Origin: Morchella semilibera
Taxonomy: Eukaryota; Ascomycota; Pezizomycetes; Pezizales; Morchellaceae
Length of the DNA stretch: 64,000 nt
Direction of reading: 5' to 3'
NCBI GenBank assembly: GCA_009192285.1
Contig: CM018605.1
Location: 2,459,247-2,523,246 of the forward strand
Shown piece after piece: positions 49,264 to 61,228 of the stretch (its first letter is position 1; every line of letters begins with the position of its first letter). The notes beneath the pieces were generated by a model. That model worked only from the letters and a program-made list of their open reading frames with translations. It made no database searches and was not told the origin of the DNA. A program made the translations under genes and the position numbers.

Positions 49264-52200
49264 CTTCCTTTAAAAGAAAAACCATTATTATTCTTGCTTG
49301 TTTTGTGATGCAACGACCTTTGATGTTCGACCTGACCAACTGCAGCAAGCTGACTGGTCGACCAACCCTAATGAACCGAAATGTATTTAGGCATGGGTTT
49401 TTAAAGAATTTCTTTTTTTCCTTTTTCCTTTTCCCTTTTCCTCCCCTTGCCGAATAATCCAGCTAGCTAGTTAGTTTCCCAGTACCAAACGTCAAGCCTA
49501 TCAAACGCAGCAAACGTTAAACCATCGCAAACCCCCGCCCCTAACGTGGACCTGATCATTTCCTGATTCTATTCTTTGCCGTCTCCCCAGGTTCGCAAGA
49601 TGGTGCACCAAAACCCCAACATCTCGTGACGGCAACCTGCATTAATTGACACAATTCCCTTCGCCGGTCGTGATTACTCTGGGCGATCTGGTACACAACC
49701 CCCACTTTAGCCCTCCTGTCAAATGTATGTCTAGACATCATCCAGTCGCCCTCCCGCTGCTGGGAGCTATGTCGAAGTGGCTGTTAGGGTAAGCTCTGCC
49801 TCCCTCCCGGTGGACCGGGGCGTTCTTTAAGGTTTGTTCGATCTGTGATCTAATCTGTACCGAAGATGCGTAAAGGCGCGAAAGGTTGCTTGGACCCTCT
49901 CTCGACACAAATTGTAGAATGGACGGATATGATATCGATTAAATCACGTTCTTTTTTTTTCTTTCTCTTTCTTTTTTTTCCCCCAGACACCTATGCCGCG
50001 GAACGGGCTCTTCTCGCCCTGCTACGTGCTGCCAGGGCGTGCTGCCAGGGCGTGCTGCGCGCAATGCAAGATCTATCCCATTTTAAGATTTTATACGTAG
50101 GGGCACAAAGGTAGGCAGGTTGGAACTGAAGTAACAGTGATGACGGGATACCATCGTGACTTTTATTTTCCAATGGATCGTGGAGATGTTCCCGTTACAT
50201 AAGAAACGGCGCGTCGATTAGCCAACAGCACCTCAAGAACAAAACAAGAAGCAAGGTGAAATTCCCCATCATGTCATCCCCTCGCGCTGGTTCGGCGGGG
50301 ATGTATTAGTAGTGTTCTGAACCCCATGTCCCTGAGCTGAGGATATGGTTGGCCGAGTACGGGAGAGAAACAGGCTGTCAAGTAGGGCAATCGTCCGTCA
50401 AAAGCAGGGCAGGATAAGAACGACAGGGGGGGAGGCAGGGAAAGCAAGGCATGGCAGGGCCCTGGAAATCACAGCCTTCCTAAAACTTAGGGTTGATGTC
50501 TATTTTCATATCATTGACCACCTCCACACAGAACCTGCGCTATGTCCACGATGTGCCTGCCAATCCACCCAAACTAGCCCAGCTTTATTCAAATTACCCG
50601 CATGAACGAATAATGACGTCGCAGCGCGCTATTCCCTCCACAGTCGGGTTGCAGCGGCAGTGGCTCGTTCGGCTGCTGTCAACCGAGGCGCAACAACGGG
50701 ACGTTTTCTTTCCTTCTTTCCCTTCGCCAGGGGTTGTGAAAGCTGTGAAGGCGGTATGTGCTGGGTGGTCCGGATCAGTATTCCGTCCAATCAAAGCCCT
50801 GCAGAGAATGGTGATCGCCCGGTTTTTCTTTTGGAGGGTGGTGGTGGGTGGGATCCCGTCGCTGGCTGGCCTGGTACCCTGCAGTTAACTCGGGGGGATC
50901 GTGAGTGAGTACCTGGAAGGACACGAGACGTGACTGATGGTGCACTCGCGAGAAACAGGCTTTATTTTTTTATTTTTTTTCAGTTACCCTCTCATTTCTT
51001 CATTCGCTCCTTGCAGGAGCTAGGAGCAGTAAAACTAGAGCCATCCGTTCACGCTCATCTAATTATTGAAGTGGAAGGCGTGTCCGTTCAAAAGATAAAA
51101 AGGTGGAAGACACGTCCGTCTCGGGGGATTTATCGCGGATGTTTGCTCCTATGAGGATTTATGAAAGTAGCAGGTGATGTGTGCTGTTTTCGTTGCTTTT
51201 GCTTTTTTACTTTTGGCGAAACCGTGAACAGTCAACTCATGAGGGGTCACTCTTTTTTCTTCTCTAGGCTCGACTAGATCGTCTCCGCCTGCTGTAGGCA
51301 GGGCCTTGTCTTAGTTACATGTACGTAGCCTAGAAGCTTTGAATATTACTCTATGGCCATTACTCTGTACCTGACCTGCTTGTATCTTCTTCTGCAAAAA
51401 CAGGGGCTGAAGGTACCTACATGTAGAGAAACTTATTTCCGGCGGCCTTGCAATGTCACGGAAGTAATATGCAAGTGCGTCGTTATTCACAGTGACCCAG
51501 CCAGCTGGTGTGGTTGTTTCAAAACGAAACCGACCACCTTACCTACTTTCTTATGAACCCTTTAATATGCAAGGAGGGAAGTAAAAAAAAAAAACGGGTA
51601 ACCGTCTGTCTTGGTTTGGTTTCGTACATTATGGAGACCAAAAAAGACCCTTTGCTCCGCATACCAGAGGCATGGACCCGGACACAAGGCCCGGACCAGG
51701 CACAGGTGAGACTACACACCACCTCGCACGATGTTGAGACAGGGTCGAGTGATAGCTGTGACTGAGGATCATATTGAATGTAAAGTGAATGGTGAGTTAA
51801 CTAATAGATGTAATTATTAATAGTAATGGTTATGACGTATTTGCTGGGGGTAAGAGGATAATTCCCTCTCCCAGGAGATTTCCTTAACATGTTACTAGGG
51901 AAAGGAAAAAGGTATTATGTAGGAAAAGAGTAAATTACATGATTTTGGTATCTCCAGTCCCTGCCAAGCCTCCTGTTTTCAGCGAGGGGGCATGGTGAGG
52001 GTGGCTAGCTATGTAGTAGGTATCAGGGCCGCCAACAAGACGTTATAACGATAGGATCCATCATCAACGTTATGACTGGCTTAAATTGGGGGACTTTATT
52101 CTTCTAAGGAAGGGGTAGCAAGAGAAGATGAAAAAGATGAAGACCCAAAAGATGAGTGACGTAAGAATAGCGTCCTGTCTGGGCGATCGACAATTGCCGG

Positions 52201-54184
52201 AACACGTCGATGAGCGGCAAAATTCGCGATCGTGAAGAGCTGTCGTAGTGCAGGGGAGAAGTTATTGTGCGACTTGGCTCGTTGACGGACGAACGAAAGA
52301 GCGTCTATCTCTATCTAACTGTCTATCTAGGCAATCTTCTTTGCGGACATACCTACTCAACTACCTACTCTACAGACACATCATCTTTTTGTTCTGAAAG
52401 CTTATGATGATGGCCCGTGGTGGTGGCATTTGTACCTACCCCTCGGTTGATAAGGGCTTAATGCTTAAGGGTGTGGCCCCCCCTAAGGTGGTTTCTCCTG
52501 GTTGCAGACTCGCGGGTCGACTGCCAAGAAGGGGCGTTAGAAAGTGAGCGAGTAATGTTCTAAGTGGGTGTTTAATCAGTAAGGGCAAATAAAGAAGGAG
52601 AAAAGTTGTTATGCGCAGCAAAACGTTGAAAAATGTCTTCGAGCAGCTTTTACACCCCCTCTCTGTGGCTGGGTTGACGTTATACAAAGGACCGCATTTG
52701 AGAACGAGGGGTGACCTGCAGTACACTGACCGCGATGGGAAAAGGTCAATTGTGAAATGGGGGTCTTCTGGCATGGGAAATTTTGTTTCCCCTTCAACAA
52801 CGAGCGGGGCAGGGGTTAATGGTAGGTGGTGGGGCCCGGGATGGCTCGTGTTGCAGGGGTGATGATATGGAGAAGTCCCGTCCGCGTTGCTGTTGATCGC
52901 GTTTGGCATTTTCGCCTGGCCTTGCAATTTACACCACCACCACCACTGAAGGACGCCCTAGCTAGGACACACACTCACCCACTCATTCACTCGCTCACAA
53001 GGAGATAGACATACAGGCATGCTTGCATCTACTCTACTCTAAGTACTTTACTTTATACATACACCATGCATTACCATCAAGTGCTCCTCCTGCAAACTCA
53101 CAAACACCATTGGAAATTGGGGTACATACAAAGTGCACATACTTACAGAAGCTAGCCAGCCTACAACTACTTTCACTTTTGCTACAGCACATGCGGCCGT
53201 TGTTCAAAAAGTGCGGCGTCTACCATGGTGAGAGATACATGTAGTGAATTAGGGAAAAAGCAAGAAATAAAAATGGTAAATGATACTACTACTGAGTGCG
53301 GAACTTGGTGCATGACAAGGTTTGTTGCGTAGAATTCTCTACCAGAAAATAATTTTTCTTTCACCATCGATGTTACTGCTACCCTTACCATGCTCTGTCC
53401 TGTTGCCTGAATTGTGCTATGAGATATCTGACTTATACCTTACCTGTTTGAGGAAAGGTACACACATTCTTCCTCTTTCCACCCACAGTAACATCCACCC
53501 CCCCCCCTTCCCTTCCCTTCCCTTCTAAATCCCCAATCCCATGCTCCCTGTTCAGTCATTCCTAACCCCCCCCCCTTCTGTAACGTACCCCCACTAGAAT
53601 ATGTAGTTAGGTTTAGTGTTCCATCTCTTCCGCTCTTCCCTAACACAAACCACCGGCGCACCTCCTCCACCAGGACCCAGTCCATCCGCTACTGCGTACC
53701 CTACATACCCACTACATATGCACACAGCGTGCCCTACACACTATTATTTATTTCACTAGCACATCTCTCTCTCCGCGGCGAGGAACATAAAGGGCGCCAC
53801 CCACACACACCTAGAGAAGGCGTCACCATTGGTTTGCATTTGTCAACTTACAGGGTGATCACCATCCTCCTCTTCCTATATCTATTTACCACTCCCACCC
53901 ATTCTGTACTTCTATTGTGCCCTGCCTACCAGCTCTCCCTCCATTACATACACGCCGGTCCACTGTTCCGTCTGATTGTAAGAAACCAAAAGAAAGAAAT
54001 AAGAAGCTCTTGCATCTTACATCATCCTTGTCACATCCAACTCCACAACCCCCCCCCCCCCACTACTTCATAACTGTCACTCTGCTGTCTTCTTCGACAT
54101 CGTTGAAAAATATATTTTATTCAACAATAACATCTTTATCTCCATTCTCCGGTAATAATTGCGCGTTCAATAAGATCTGTTACA
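49182..54184. other. 5-kb intergenic region, no gene seen
   Basis: No recognisable coding sequence. A 13-bp unit (GTGCTGCCAGGGC) is partly repeated at 50027-50060. TACATGTA occurs at 51316, 51418 and 53236. The right-hand kilobase is C/T-rich and likely to be the promoter and leader of the Nrg1-like gene. A long upstream control region is common for regulators, but no specific element can be named. Confidence 0.55.
49227..49263 (+). repeat. T37 homopolymer
   Basis: An uninterrupted run of T begins 45 bp after the GST stop codon and must lie in its 3' UTR or terminator region. The length is likely to be uncertain in the assembly. Confidence 0.85.
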
Positions 54185-55075
54185 ATGACAAACCCAAATC
54201 AGAGTATCCCAGACCATCATTGGACCATCAGTACCTCAACAGGTCGACGAGTATCTCTTCTCTGTGACGAGGAGATTGAAAGTGTATACCCGTATGCTTC
54301 ATCCTCAGCATCTTCGCCTACACCGCCATTGTCTCCAGCGTTTGGACGGCCGTATGCTACCCGCCACGATTCCATTGAATCAAACTCCTCCACAACATCA
54401 CTGAACTCTTTATTGTATTCACCCCAGACACCTCCAAATATCAGCCTTCCACCTTTGGAAAAATGCCTGCCTCGTGAAGCTGGGTCAATGTTTCCTGGGT
54501 CGTCTCCTGTAAACTCGCCAAACACACCCCCGGTGGTGGTTACCTCGATAATCAATCATCCCATGATCGACCCGGAGCAGCTTTCGCCGAGAACTCTCAC
54601 TCGCACTCCCGCCAGCTCCGTGCCTCCATCCCCGAAATCTGGCGCTCCAAATCCAGTTGTCAAGAGAAGTGGTCGGCGGTACACTTGCAACTGCGGAAAA
54701 TCGTTTACTACCTCTGGCCATTTGGCGCGACACACCCGGATTCATACTGGGGAGAAGAACTATGTCTGCCCTGAAGACGGCTGTGGGGCAAGATTCAGCA
54801 GACAAGACAACTGCATGCAGCACTACAGAACCCACCAGAGCGGGTCAGCCACGAAGCGGGCGGCGAGGAGGAGAAGAATGTCGGCCGACGATCTTGGACT
54901 TCAAGAACAACGAGATGAGGCTACCGCTGTCAGGCCTGAGTTACATCCCCGAATGCACACATATCACCCTCAGCTTTACCCGGTATCATATACCCATTAT
55001 TCGGATTCGTTCGGCGGCGAGAGTGGCTTGAATGCGTTGGCGAGTGTGGCGAGTGCAACCCCGGGTTACCCTTAA
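54185..55075 (+). CDS. NRG1: Nrg1-like C2H2 zinc-finger transcriptional repressor
   Basis: One exon encodes 296 residues from an ATG in context TTACAATG. The N-terminal 155 residues are Ser/Pro/Thr-rich and disordered, with several SP/TP sites. Two zinc fingers follow at about 164-217, carrying the Nrg1 signature: [10 protein letters not shown], the IHTGEKN linker, [15 protein letters not shown]. In finger one the first two Cys are spaced C-x-C (TCNCGKSF) instead of C-x2-C; finger two is C-x4-C. A basic stretch [10 protein letters not shown] after the fingers is a likely nuclear signal. Yeast Nrg1/2 repress glucose-controlled and filamentation genes by recruiting Tup1-Ssn6. That role here is by family only. 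The gene stands alone, with about 5 kb upstream and at least 8.9 kb downstream free of genes. Confidence 0.9.
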   Translation: MTNPNQSIPDHHWTISTSTGRRVSLLCDEEIESVYPYASSSASSPTPPLSPAFGRPYATRHDSIESNSSTTSLNSLLYSPQTPPNISLPPLEKCLPREAGSMFPGSSPVNSPNTPPVVVTSIINHPMIDPEQLSPRTLTRTPASSVPPSPKSGAPNPVVKRSGRRYTCNCGKSFTTSGHLARHTRIHTGEKNYVCPEDGCGARFSRQDNCMQHYRTHQSGSATKRAARRRRMSADDLGLQEQRDEATAVRPELHPRMHTYHPQLYPVSYTHYSDSFGGESGLNALASVASATPGYP

Positions 55076-56060
55076 AGAATGAGCATCTATTCCGGTTATT
55101 TCATTGGCCCCGTGCGTGTGGGCGAGTTTATGCTTTACTTTCGATCGTTATCTTTCGAAATGAGAAAAGAAGAAAAAAAAAAGAAAAACCAAAAAGGAGA
55201 AAAATGATAGCTCCGCGGGGGGCTCAAAGTTTTTCCCATCCTCATTCCTTTTACTGCAGATTTTTGGGGCAAAAGTAATATTCATTGTCACAATTGTCTG
55301 AGATTCATGATCGGTGGTAGTTTTAATCGGCGGTTGAAACGTTAGTTACACTACACTTTCACTTCTCTGTAATATTTTTTTATTCGAGGTTATTATCATG
55401 GATTGATTGCATCATCGATTTTTCTTTCCTTTTTCTACTACCCTTCACTTCTGGCACATGATTTATCAAAGGTTCTTTTTTTCTTTTCCTCCACGTTTAT
55501 ATAGGGTCTTTCTTTGGGGGACGGCTCTGCTTCAAGGGCCGTTTGGGTTAGGCTTTTTTATTTCGTTTTTCTGGGTGGGGTTGCAATTTGGGGGCTTCTT
55601 TTTTTCCTTCTCCTTCTTTTCTTTTTCTCCCTCTTCTACTATTCTTTCCTTAGGGGTATTTTGGGTCTTGGGCGTTAGGACGGGATTTTGTCTTTAATTG
55701 GTATGGGCTGGTCTTTTCTTTTACAACATTCGGTTTCATTTCCTGGGTGGGTTATTAAGGCTTCTCCTTCATTTCTTCACTACTGGATCACTACATACAG
55801 AAACGATTTTCTATTTTCTTCAACTGTCTGAGTCTTCCCTTTCCTTTTTCCTTTTTTTTTTTTTGTTACTGGGGTCACGGCGGGGTTTTACTGCGAACAA
55901 AACAAATATGTGTGACTTCACAGTTTGGGTCATACGATCAGAAGAGACACTTATTCAATAATTCTTGATGTTTACTATTTACTCCTCTTCTTTCTTTTTC
56001 TACTTCAATTTCCTGCACTGTTCAATCTTGTTACTTCTTGGACTTGTGCATATGGGTTAT

Positions 56061-56121
56061 GGGATGGGATGGGATGGGATGGACTGGGATGGACTGGGTT
56101 TTTTTTTTTTTTTTTTTTTTT
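56061..56121 (+). repeat. (GGGAT)n then a T run
   Basis: Four perfect GGGAT units at 56061-56080 are followed by diverged GGACTGGGAT units, then about 22 T residues. The four G3 runs could form a quadruplex. The array lies about 1 kb downstream of the Nrg1-like gene. Confidence 0.75.
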
Positions 56122-56910
56122 ATACTTTTTTTTAAGGTATCAAGGATTGGTTTGCTTAACGTCAGTGATCGATGTTCACTACCAAGGAGCAAATTAAACC
56201 CAATCACTGAGATTGATGCTGGGGCGATTTATCCAATCGCATGTTTTGTAGGGTGCTTTCATATCGATCTCTTAACAGAAGACCGTCGTTGCGGTCCTGA
56301 TATTGATCGTGCTGCAATATTACTGGTACACGCAGCATTGCTCCGTTTCCTAGGGGCAGAAGCTTTCCTCGGCGTCTCATTTCCGCTCTGCCTTGGAATA
56401 TTATTCCCTTAATTATTCTTCTCTGATCTTTTGTAAGGTTCAGATGCTCCTAGGTTTTAAATCACGTTTACACACACCTACATGGCTGATCAGCGTTGCG
56501 GGGAACAGCGTTGCGTTCCACAAGCTGTAGCCTGGTGAAGGCCCTACAGCACAGGTGCATGCAGTGTGCACGGTCCGCGTCGGTGGTGAGAGGACGGATA
56601 TGTCCTCCGTCAGCCTCCACCTAAGGTAACGGAGGTGAGCGAGAAGTAGCAGCCAGCAGCACAGCAACAGCACTTTGGTCTCCCCCCCCCCTCCCCTGAA
56701 GGAATCCAGGCCACCTTGTTCGATAATTTCTACCTCAAAATTACCCTTTCCTGCCTCGTTACATATCACAACCCATCACCTCCTCTCCTCGACGAGTTTT
56801 TCCCTACCGGCTTCCATTCTTCATCCCCCATCCCATAATCCCTCCTACGGCAGCAAGACCCACCCGCCATGTGGCCAGCGGTTTTTCTTATTCTTTAAGA
56901 TTCCATTCAC

Positions 56911-56917
56911 ATCATCA

Positions 56918-56953
<36 letters not shown>
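56911..56953 (+). repeat. (ATC)n microsatellite
   Basis: About fourteen ATC units are interrupted once by ATCC near the left end. No coding frame is credible here, so this is not a poly-amino-acid tract of a gene I can support. Confidence 0.85.
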
Positions 56954-56955
<2 letters not shown>

Positions 56956-59371
56956 TCAACCACTATCTAGTTATTTATTTTATATGTTCTAGACCCCATA
57001 ACTCACCATGGTATGTATTTTTCAGAATGAAATCACGGGGTCTGGTCTTGGGGTCAAGGGTTTTAATGACATCAGCAATTTATTTATTTCTTCTCAACAT
57101 GTATTTCTTTCTCTGCATACGGATATGTCCGAAATCCGAAAGATGGATGAAAACGGTCTTACCACTCTCCCCTGCGTTTACTGACGTTCCCATATCTATG
57201 AACTCAGTTCAAGCAAGACTTTAGAGTCCACAGATCTGACAGACTGGCCCCCTCGAATGCTATTAAAAGCTTTCAGCTTAAGCTCATCGCGTCGATCCTT
57301 GGTGATCTTGAACCCTTAACCCTTGAGCTCGCCCCCTTTTCCGTCGCTTGGGTACCTAGATTGAGGCTCACTACGCATCAGTTTTCTCCGCTGTTTATCA
57401 ATGCCGAGACTAATGCTGATGTGACGTCTAACTAACGTCATGTCTCATATCTCCTTTCCCGCGCCCGCTAGGCGGAAACCCTGATTGCTAAATTCTCCGA
57501 TTGGCTGGTTAACTCAGACCCTAGAAGTAGAAAAAAACATTGCATCGATCGATCGTAGGTTCCAGCTAGTGCTGTGCCCAAACCTGGGCAAGTAGAGCCG
57601 TAAGCCATGGTTAGTAACCGACCTTGGTGTGGATCGTGCTGTTCGCTGGTAAATCGAACCAAAAACTCCTGGAAAAACGAAATAAAAAATAAAAAATAAA
57701 ACATTTTTTTTCATCAGGTAAATTCATGACATGGGCGCGGTTTCCCTAGCAAAGGGGAATTCCGGCCGGCTGGTATAATGCGTATATACCGAAGGGGCTC
57801 CGCTCCCATGTCCCCCCTTCCCTTTCTGTGTAATTTGATCTCGATCTCTTCAGCCAGCCATAGAAGATTTACCTTTTTTTTTTTCTGCGACTTCGGGGAG
57901 GACTCAAACCCGGGAATCCGCAATAGATTACCCCGGTCCGGGGATCGGGACCCCGGAGACCGGGGGGTGGGGGGTCTAGACAGCTAGAACTGGGTGTTCT
58001 AGAGTTCTTGTCTGGTGGCAGTGCTTGATTAGGATCGAGGAAAAGTGTGGAGAAGTTTTTTTTTCTTGATCGGGACCCCCCTGGGGATGTTCCTGCGATC
58101 TGAATAACGGATCCCGATCTTTGGGGGGTGAGACAACGCAGGGGCCAGTTTTCTTGACTGAACCGTGGGTCTGGTCCGTGGTAAACGTCCGTTCCGTCGT
58201 TCAAGCTGCTGCTTTCCCCGGGTTGTGCGTCCTATCATCGATAGGCGTTCTCTGTGTAAAGAAGCTTAACTTTTTGGTGTGTGGTGTGCCAATCAGGTGA
58301 TAGCGTGAGTCCCCAAATAAAACAGGTTATTTTGTTTGGAGATCACCTTCTTACCTGTTTGCCAAGCATCGCCATAGTCGTTCATGTCTGCTATATCCCG
58401 GCGTCCCTTGGTTGGTTGTGGAGATAGGTGGAAGGGCTAAGTTGCTATTGCTAACTACTACATAAGGGCTTGGTGCGGCACCAAGTGCTTGAAAATTCGC
58501 TTGCGTCCGTAGTGCAGAATTGCTTTATCATTAGGATGACACATGAATGTGAAATATGATCATTTCCACCTCTAAATGGTACCAATTCCGCAACTCATTA
58601 CCACACGCAGGATGATCTTCAAAATCAAGGCGAATTCGAAAACGATCTACACAGTCTGGACCTGCCACAACAGCTTGCATTTTTACGTGATACCGATAGA
58701 GAGATCAGCTGAAGAGAATCTTTTAATGATTAAATATAGCATTTATGCAGGCCAAGATGAGCCCTTATGTTCAGTTCCCGCCTCCAGGCCTTGGTTCCGC
58801 TGAGAAGATACACCAATTGTGGGTCTCAGCTTGGCAAACACGTGCAGATAGCGAGATGAAACGGTAACATCCACGATGCCAATCAAATAAACGTTCGCAA
58901 GTCACTACTTGACATGGGAGGATGGGGATATGTCTTAACTGCTTCATGATATCCATATCAAGCATGTCAATGCTGCTTCATGATATGCATCATCTTGCAC
59001 AGCTTAGACTGGGAAACGTACGGCTGGCCGGTCGGCCGGGAAAATCCGTGAACTTATTTGGTTTACCATTTCGGGCTATGTTTCTGCAAGCCACAATCGC
59101 CTACCAAGTTCAATAAAAGGGGGCATGGAGTTTGATTTGAGGGGTAGTGCGGGTATGTGGCTGGTGTATGCAATTTTTTTTTATGGACATTCTCCCTAAC
59201 CCTACTGTTATGGTGCCACTAATGCTCGAAGTGGTGTTAGGTGTTCCGACTGTAGCGTTGGTGGTATGAGGGAAATAAATGTAGGTAGGGAGGAGCAAAG
59301 GGAATGGCGCTGGGTGATCGTCTGCCATCAGCTGTCCAAAAAACCGTTTTAATGATCAAAGCTCTAACGGA

Positions 59372-59503
59372 TACCAAAACATTAGAGACTTTGCGCAGAT
59401 GGAGCCAGCTCTATTTCGATTATCTGATTGGCAGGCTTTGTGATCGGCACCAATCAAGTTACTAAGGAATGGAGCTGGCAAAGTCTCTATATTAGAGGTT
59501 TTA
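59372..59503. mobile_element. TA-flanked MITE, GATTGGTTGA family (diverged)
   Basis: A 132-bp interval is bounded by TA. The inverted ends share TAGAGACTTTGC followed by an approximate CAGCTC. The interior has GATTGG and CCAATCAAGTTAC, the latter identical to a block in the element at 61111-61228, so the two are related. The outermost bases of the arms have diverged. Confidence 0.6.
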
Positions 59504-60642
59504 GGCCAAGAATCAATATTGGGAAATGCTGTTTGCCCACCCAAAAAGATTCCTGCAACTAGTAATTTTGACCAAAAAGTGATGGTTGGCCTAAGGTTTC
59601 TATTGCTGAGCTTTGGCGGTGTTAGGACCTCCTGGTGAGGAAAACAACGGCAAGATCCAGAAAACTGATGAGATAGAGTACTTACATGGAATGTTTAGTG
59701 TGAAAGCCGCGTGGAGATATGCCCTCGTCTTCATGGATGGAGATGCACCTCATCCTATTTACTTTTTTTTACGTTTTGTATCTCCTGTTGCCCAATTATT
59801 GTTTCCTGCAGAGTTTACCTTTCGCTTAGTAGAAGACCCCGGAACTAGTGTGGAGTAGAATTTAAACTGCCTTATTCCAAAAATTGCAAGGTGTGTGTGC
59901 TGGCTGAAGATCAACATAGGCAGGGCAAGCCACATTCGGCCCTTCTTCTCGGGCTGGCAGGCAGCAGTCTTCGTCCTTTCTCAATGAACTGTTGCTTTCT
60001 ATGTAGGGTAATGATATGTACATATGTCTATGTAGTTTGAATTGAAACTGGGCCGCATGGGTACTCTAAAACATCTGCAGTCAAGACATTTTGGTACTCG
60101 TAACACGTCAAATCGGTGCTGTCCGTGCTACCACCAGAGATGCATAGTACAGATATACCGTGCAGATATAGGGTAATGATCCACCAAAAGGATTGTTTAT
60201 TTGGCGATCATATATCGTGACCCGGAAGGCACACGGAGGTCACAGCCAATGGTATATGGTAATAGCTAAGATCCAGGGGCGTGGGAGACCGTGAGAAGTA
60301 AACTTGATTGAAAGAGTCGAACGCGAAATGTATATGCACCCCATGAAACGGGATCTGGCATGTGCCTAGGCTGGGGATGTGAAGGATTCGATGGGACGGT
60401 GGGGAACTTTTTTACTTTACACGAGTTATCTACAGGTTTTGAGCAGGTAACGCGCGTACGGGACATACACATTTGCTGGCCTCGACTGTTATTCATTTCG
60501 TCATCCCCAACCACAATGATTAATTATTTTATAGCGTTGTTTATATACGGGGTATGGCCAACTAGATTGGGGGAAGCAGCCACACTTGGTCCTTCGTAGT
60601 TTTAATCTTTCTGCAGTAATATTCTTCATGGTCAGTGTTGTG

Positions 60643-60732
60643 TACTTCGGGTGTAGGGGTAAGTGAGAAGACACCACTCAGCCAAGGTTACGTGAAGGGT
60701 GTCTTCTCACTTACCCCTACACCCCCGAAGTA
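60643..60732. mobile_element. Near-perfect TA-flanked hairpin element
   Basis: A 90-bp interval is bounded by TA. The arms of about 31-33 bp are identical apart from two extra G in the right arm; each begins CTTCGGG and includes GTGTAGGGGTAAGTGAGAAG. The loop is only about 22 bp. The near identity suggests a recent insertion or arm homogenisation. Confidence 0.75.
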
Positions 60733-61110
60733 GTTATCCGCATACAGGGTCTTGGTACCGAGTGAGAGCTTATGAGGGCCCCTTGCCTGGCTTGGTGAGT
60801 AACAGATGATAGACAGATAGACAGATCTTCAAACCAAATCTCCACCACGTTTTGATCACCTTATGGAAGTAGATCCCGAACCACGTCAATTAGCAAAGCC
60901 ATGAGGGTTAGGCCAATGAAGTCTCACAAGTGCCGAGTGGGATCGAAGATCGCTTTATGAAAAAGGGGGAGTATATGCAATTTTGATAATTGAGCGCTTC
61001 CGCGGCGGGTGGCGGCAGAGTGCAAGCCATCGCCATCGATAGCATCGCTTTAGTAGCGGATGTATTTTCCTGCCCGTAAGTAGAACAAGGTTTTTTTACA
61101 AGGGAAAAAT

Positions 61111-61228
61111 TAGGCCCTTTGCGCAAAAGACTCCAGAATCCTCTTCTACTTGTGTGATTGGTTGATGGGAGGATAGGTACCAATCAAGTTACCGGGGAAA
61201 GACTGGGGTCTTTTTCGCAAAGGGCCTA
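61111..61228. mobile_element. TA-flanked MITE, GATTGGTTGA family
   Basis: A 118-bp interval is bounded by TA. The terminal repeats are GGCCCTTTGCGCAAAAGA on the left and GGCCCTTTGCGAAAAAGA on the right complement. The interior carries GATTGGTTGATGGG and ACCAATCAAGTTAC, which themselves can pair. It is the best preserved of the three related elements in the window. Confidence 0.75.

Noticed and set aside
52436-52927. Open frame of 163 codons on the minus strand
   Set aside because: Pro/Leu-rich translation without domains in a simple-sequence-rich promoter region; no supporting signals.
57895-57975. Reverse-strand B-box-like sequence (GGTTTGAGTCC) in a GC-rich hairpin region
   Set aside because: No A box at a usable distance and no cloverleaf can be drawn.
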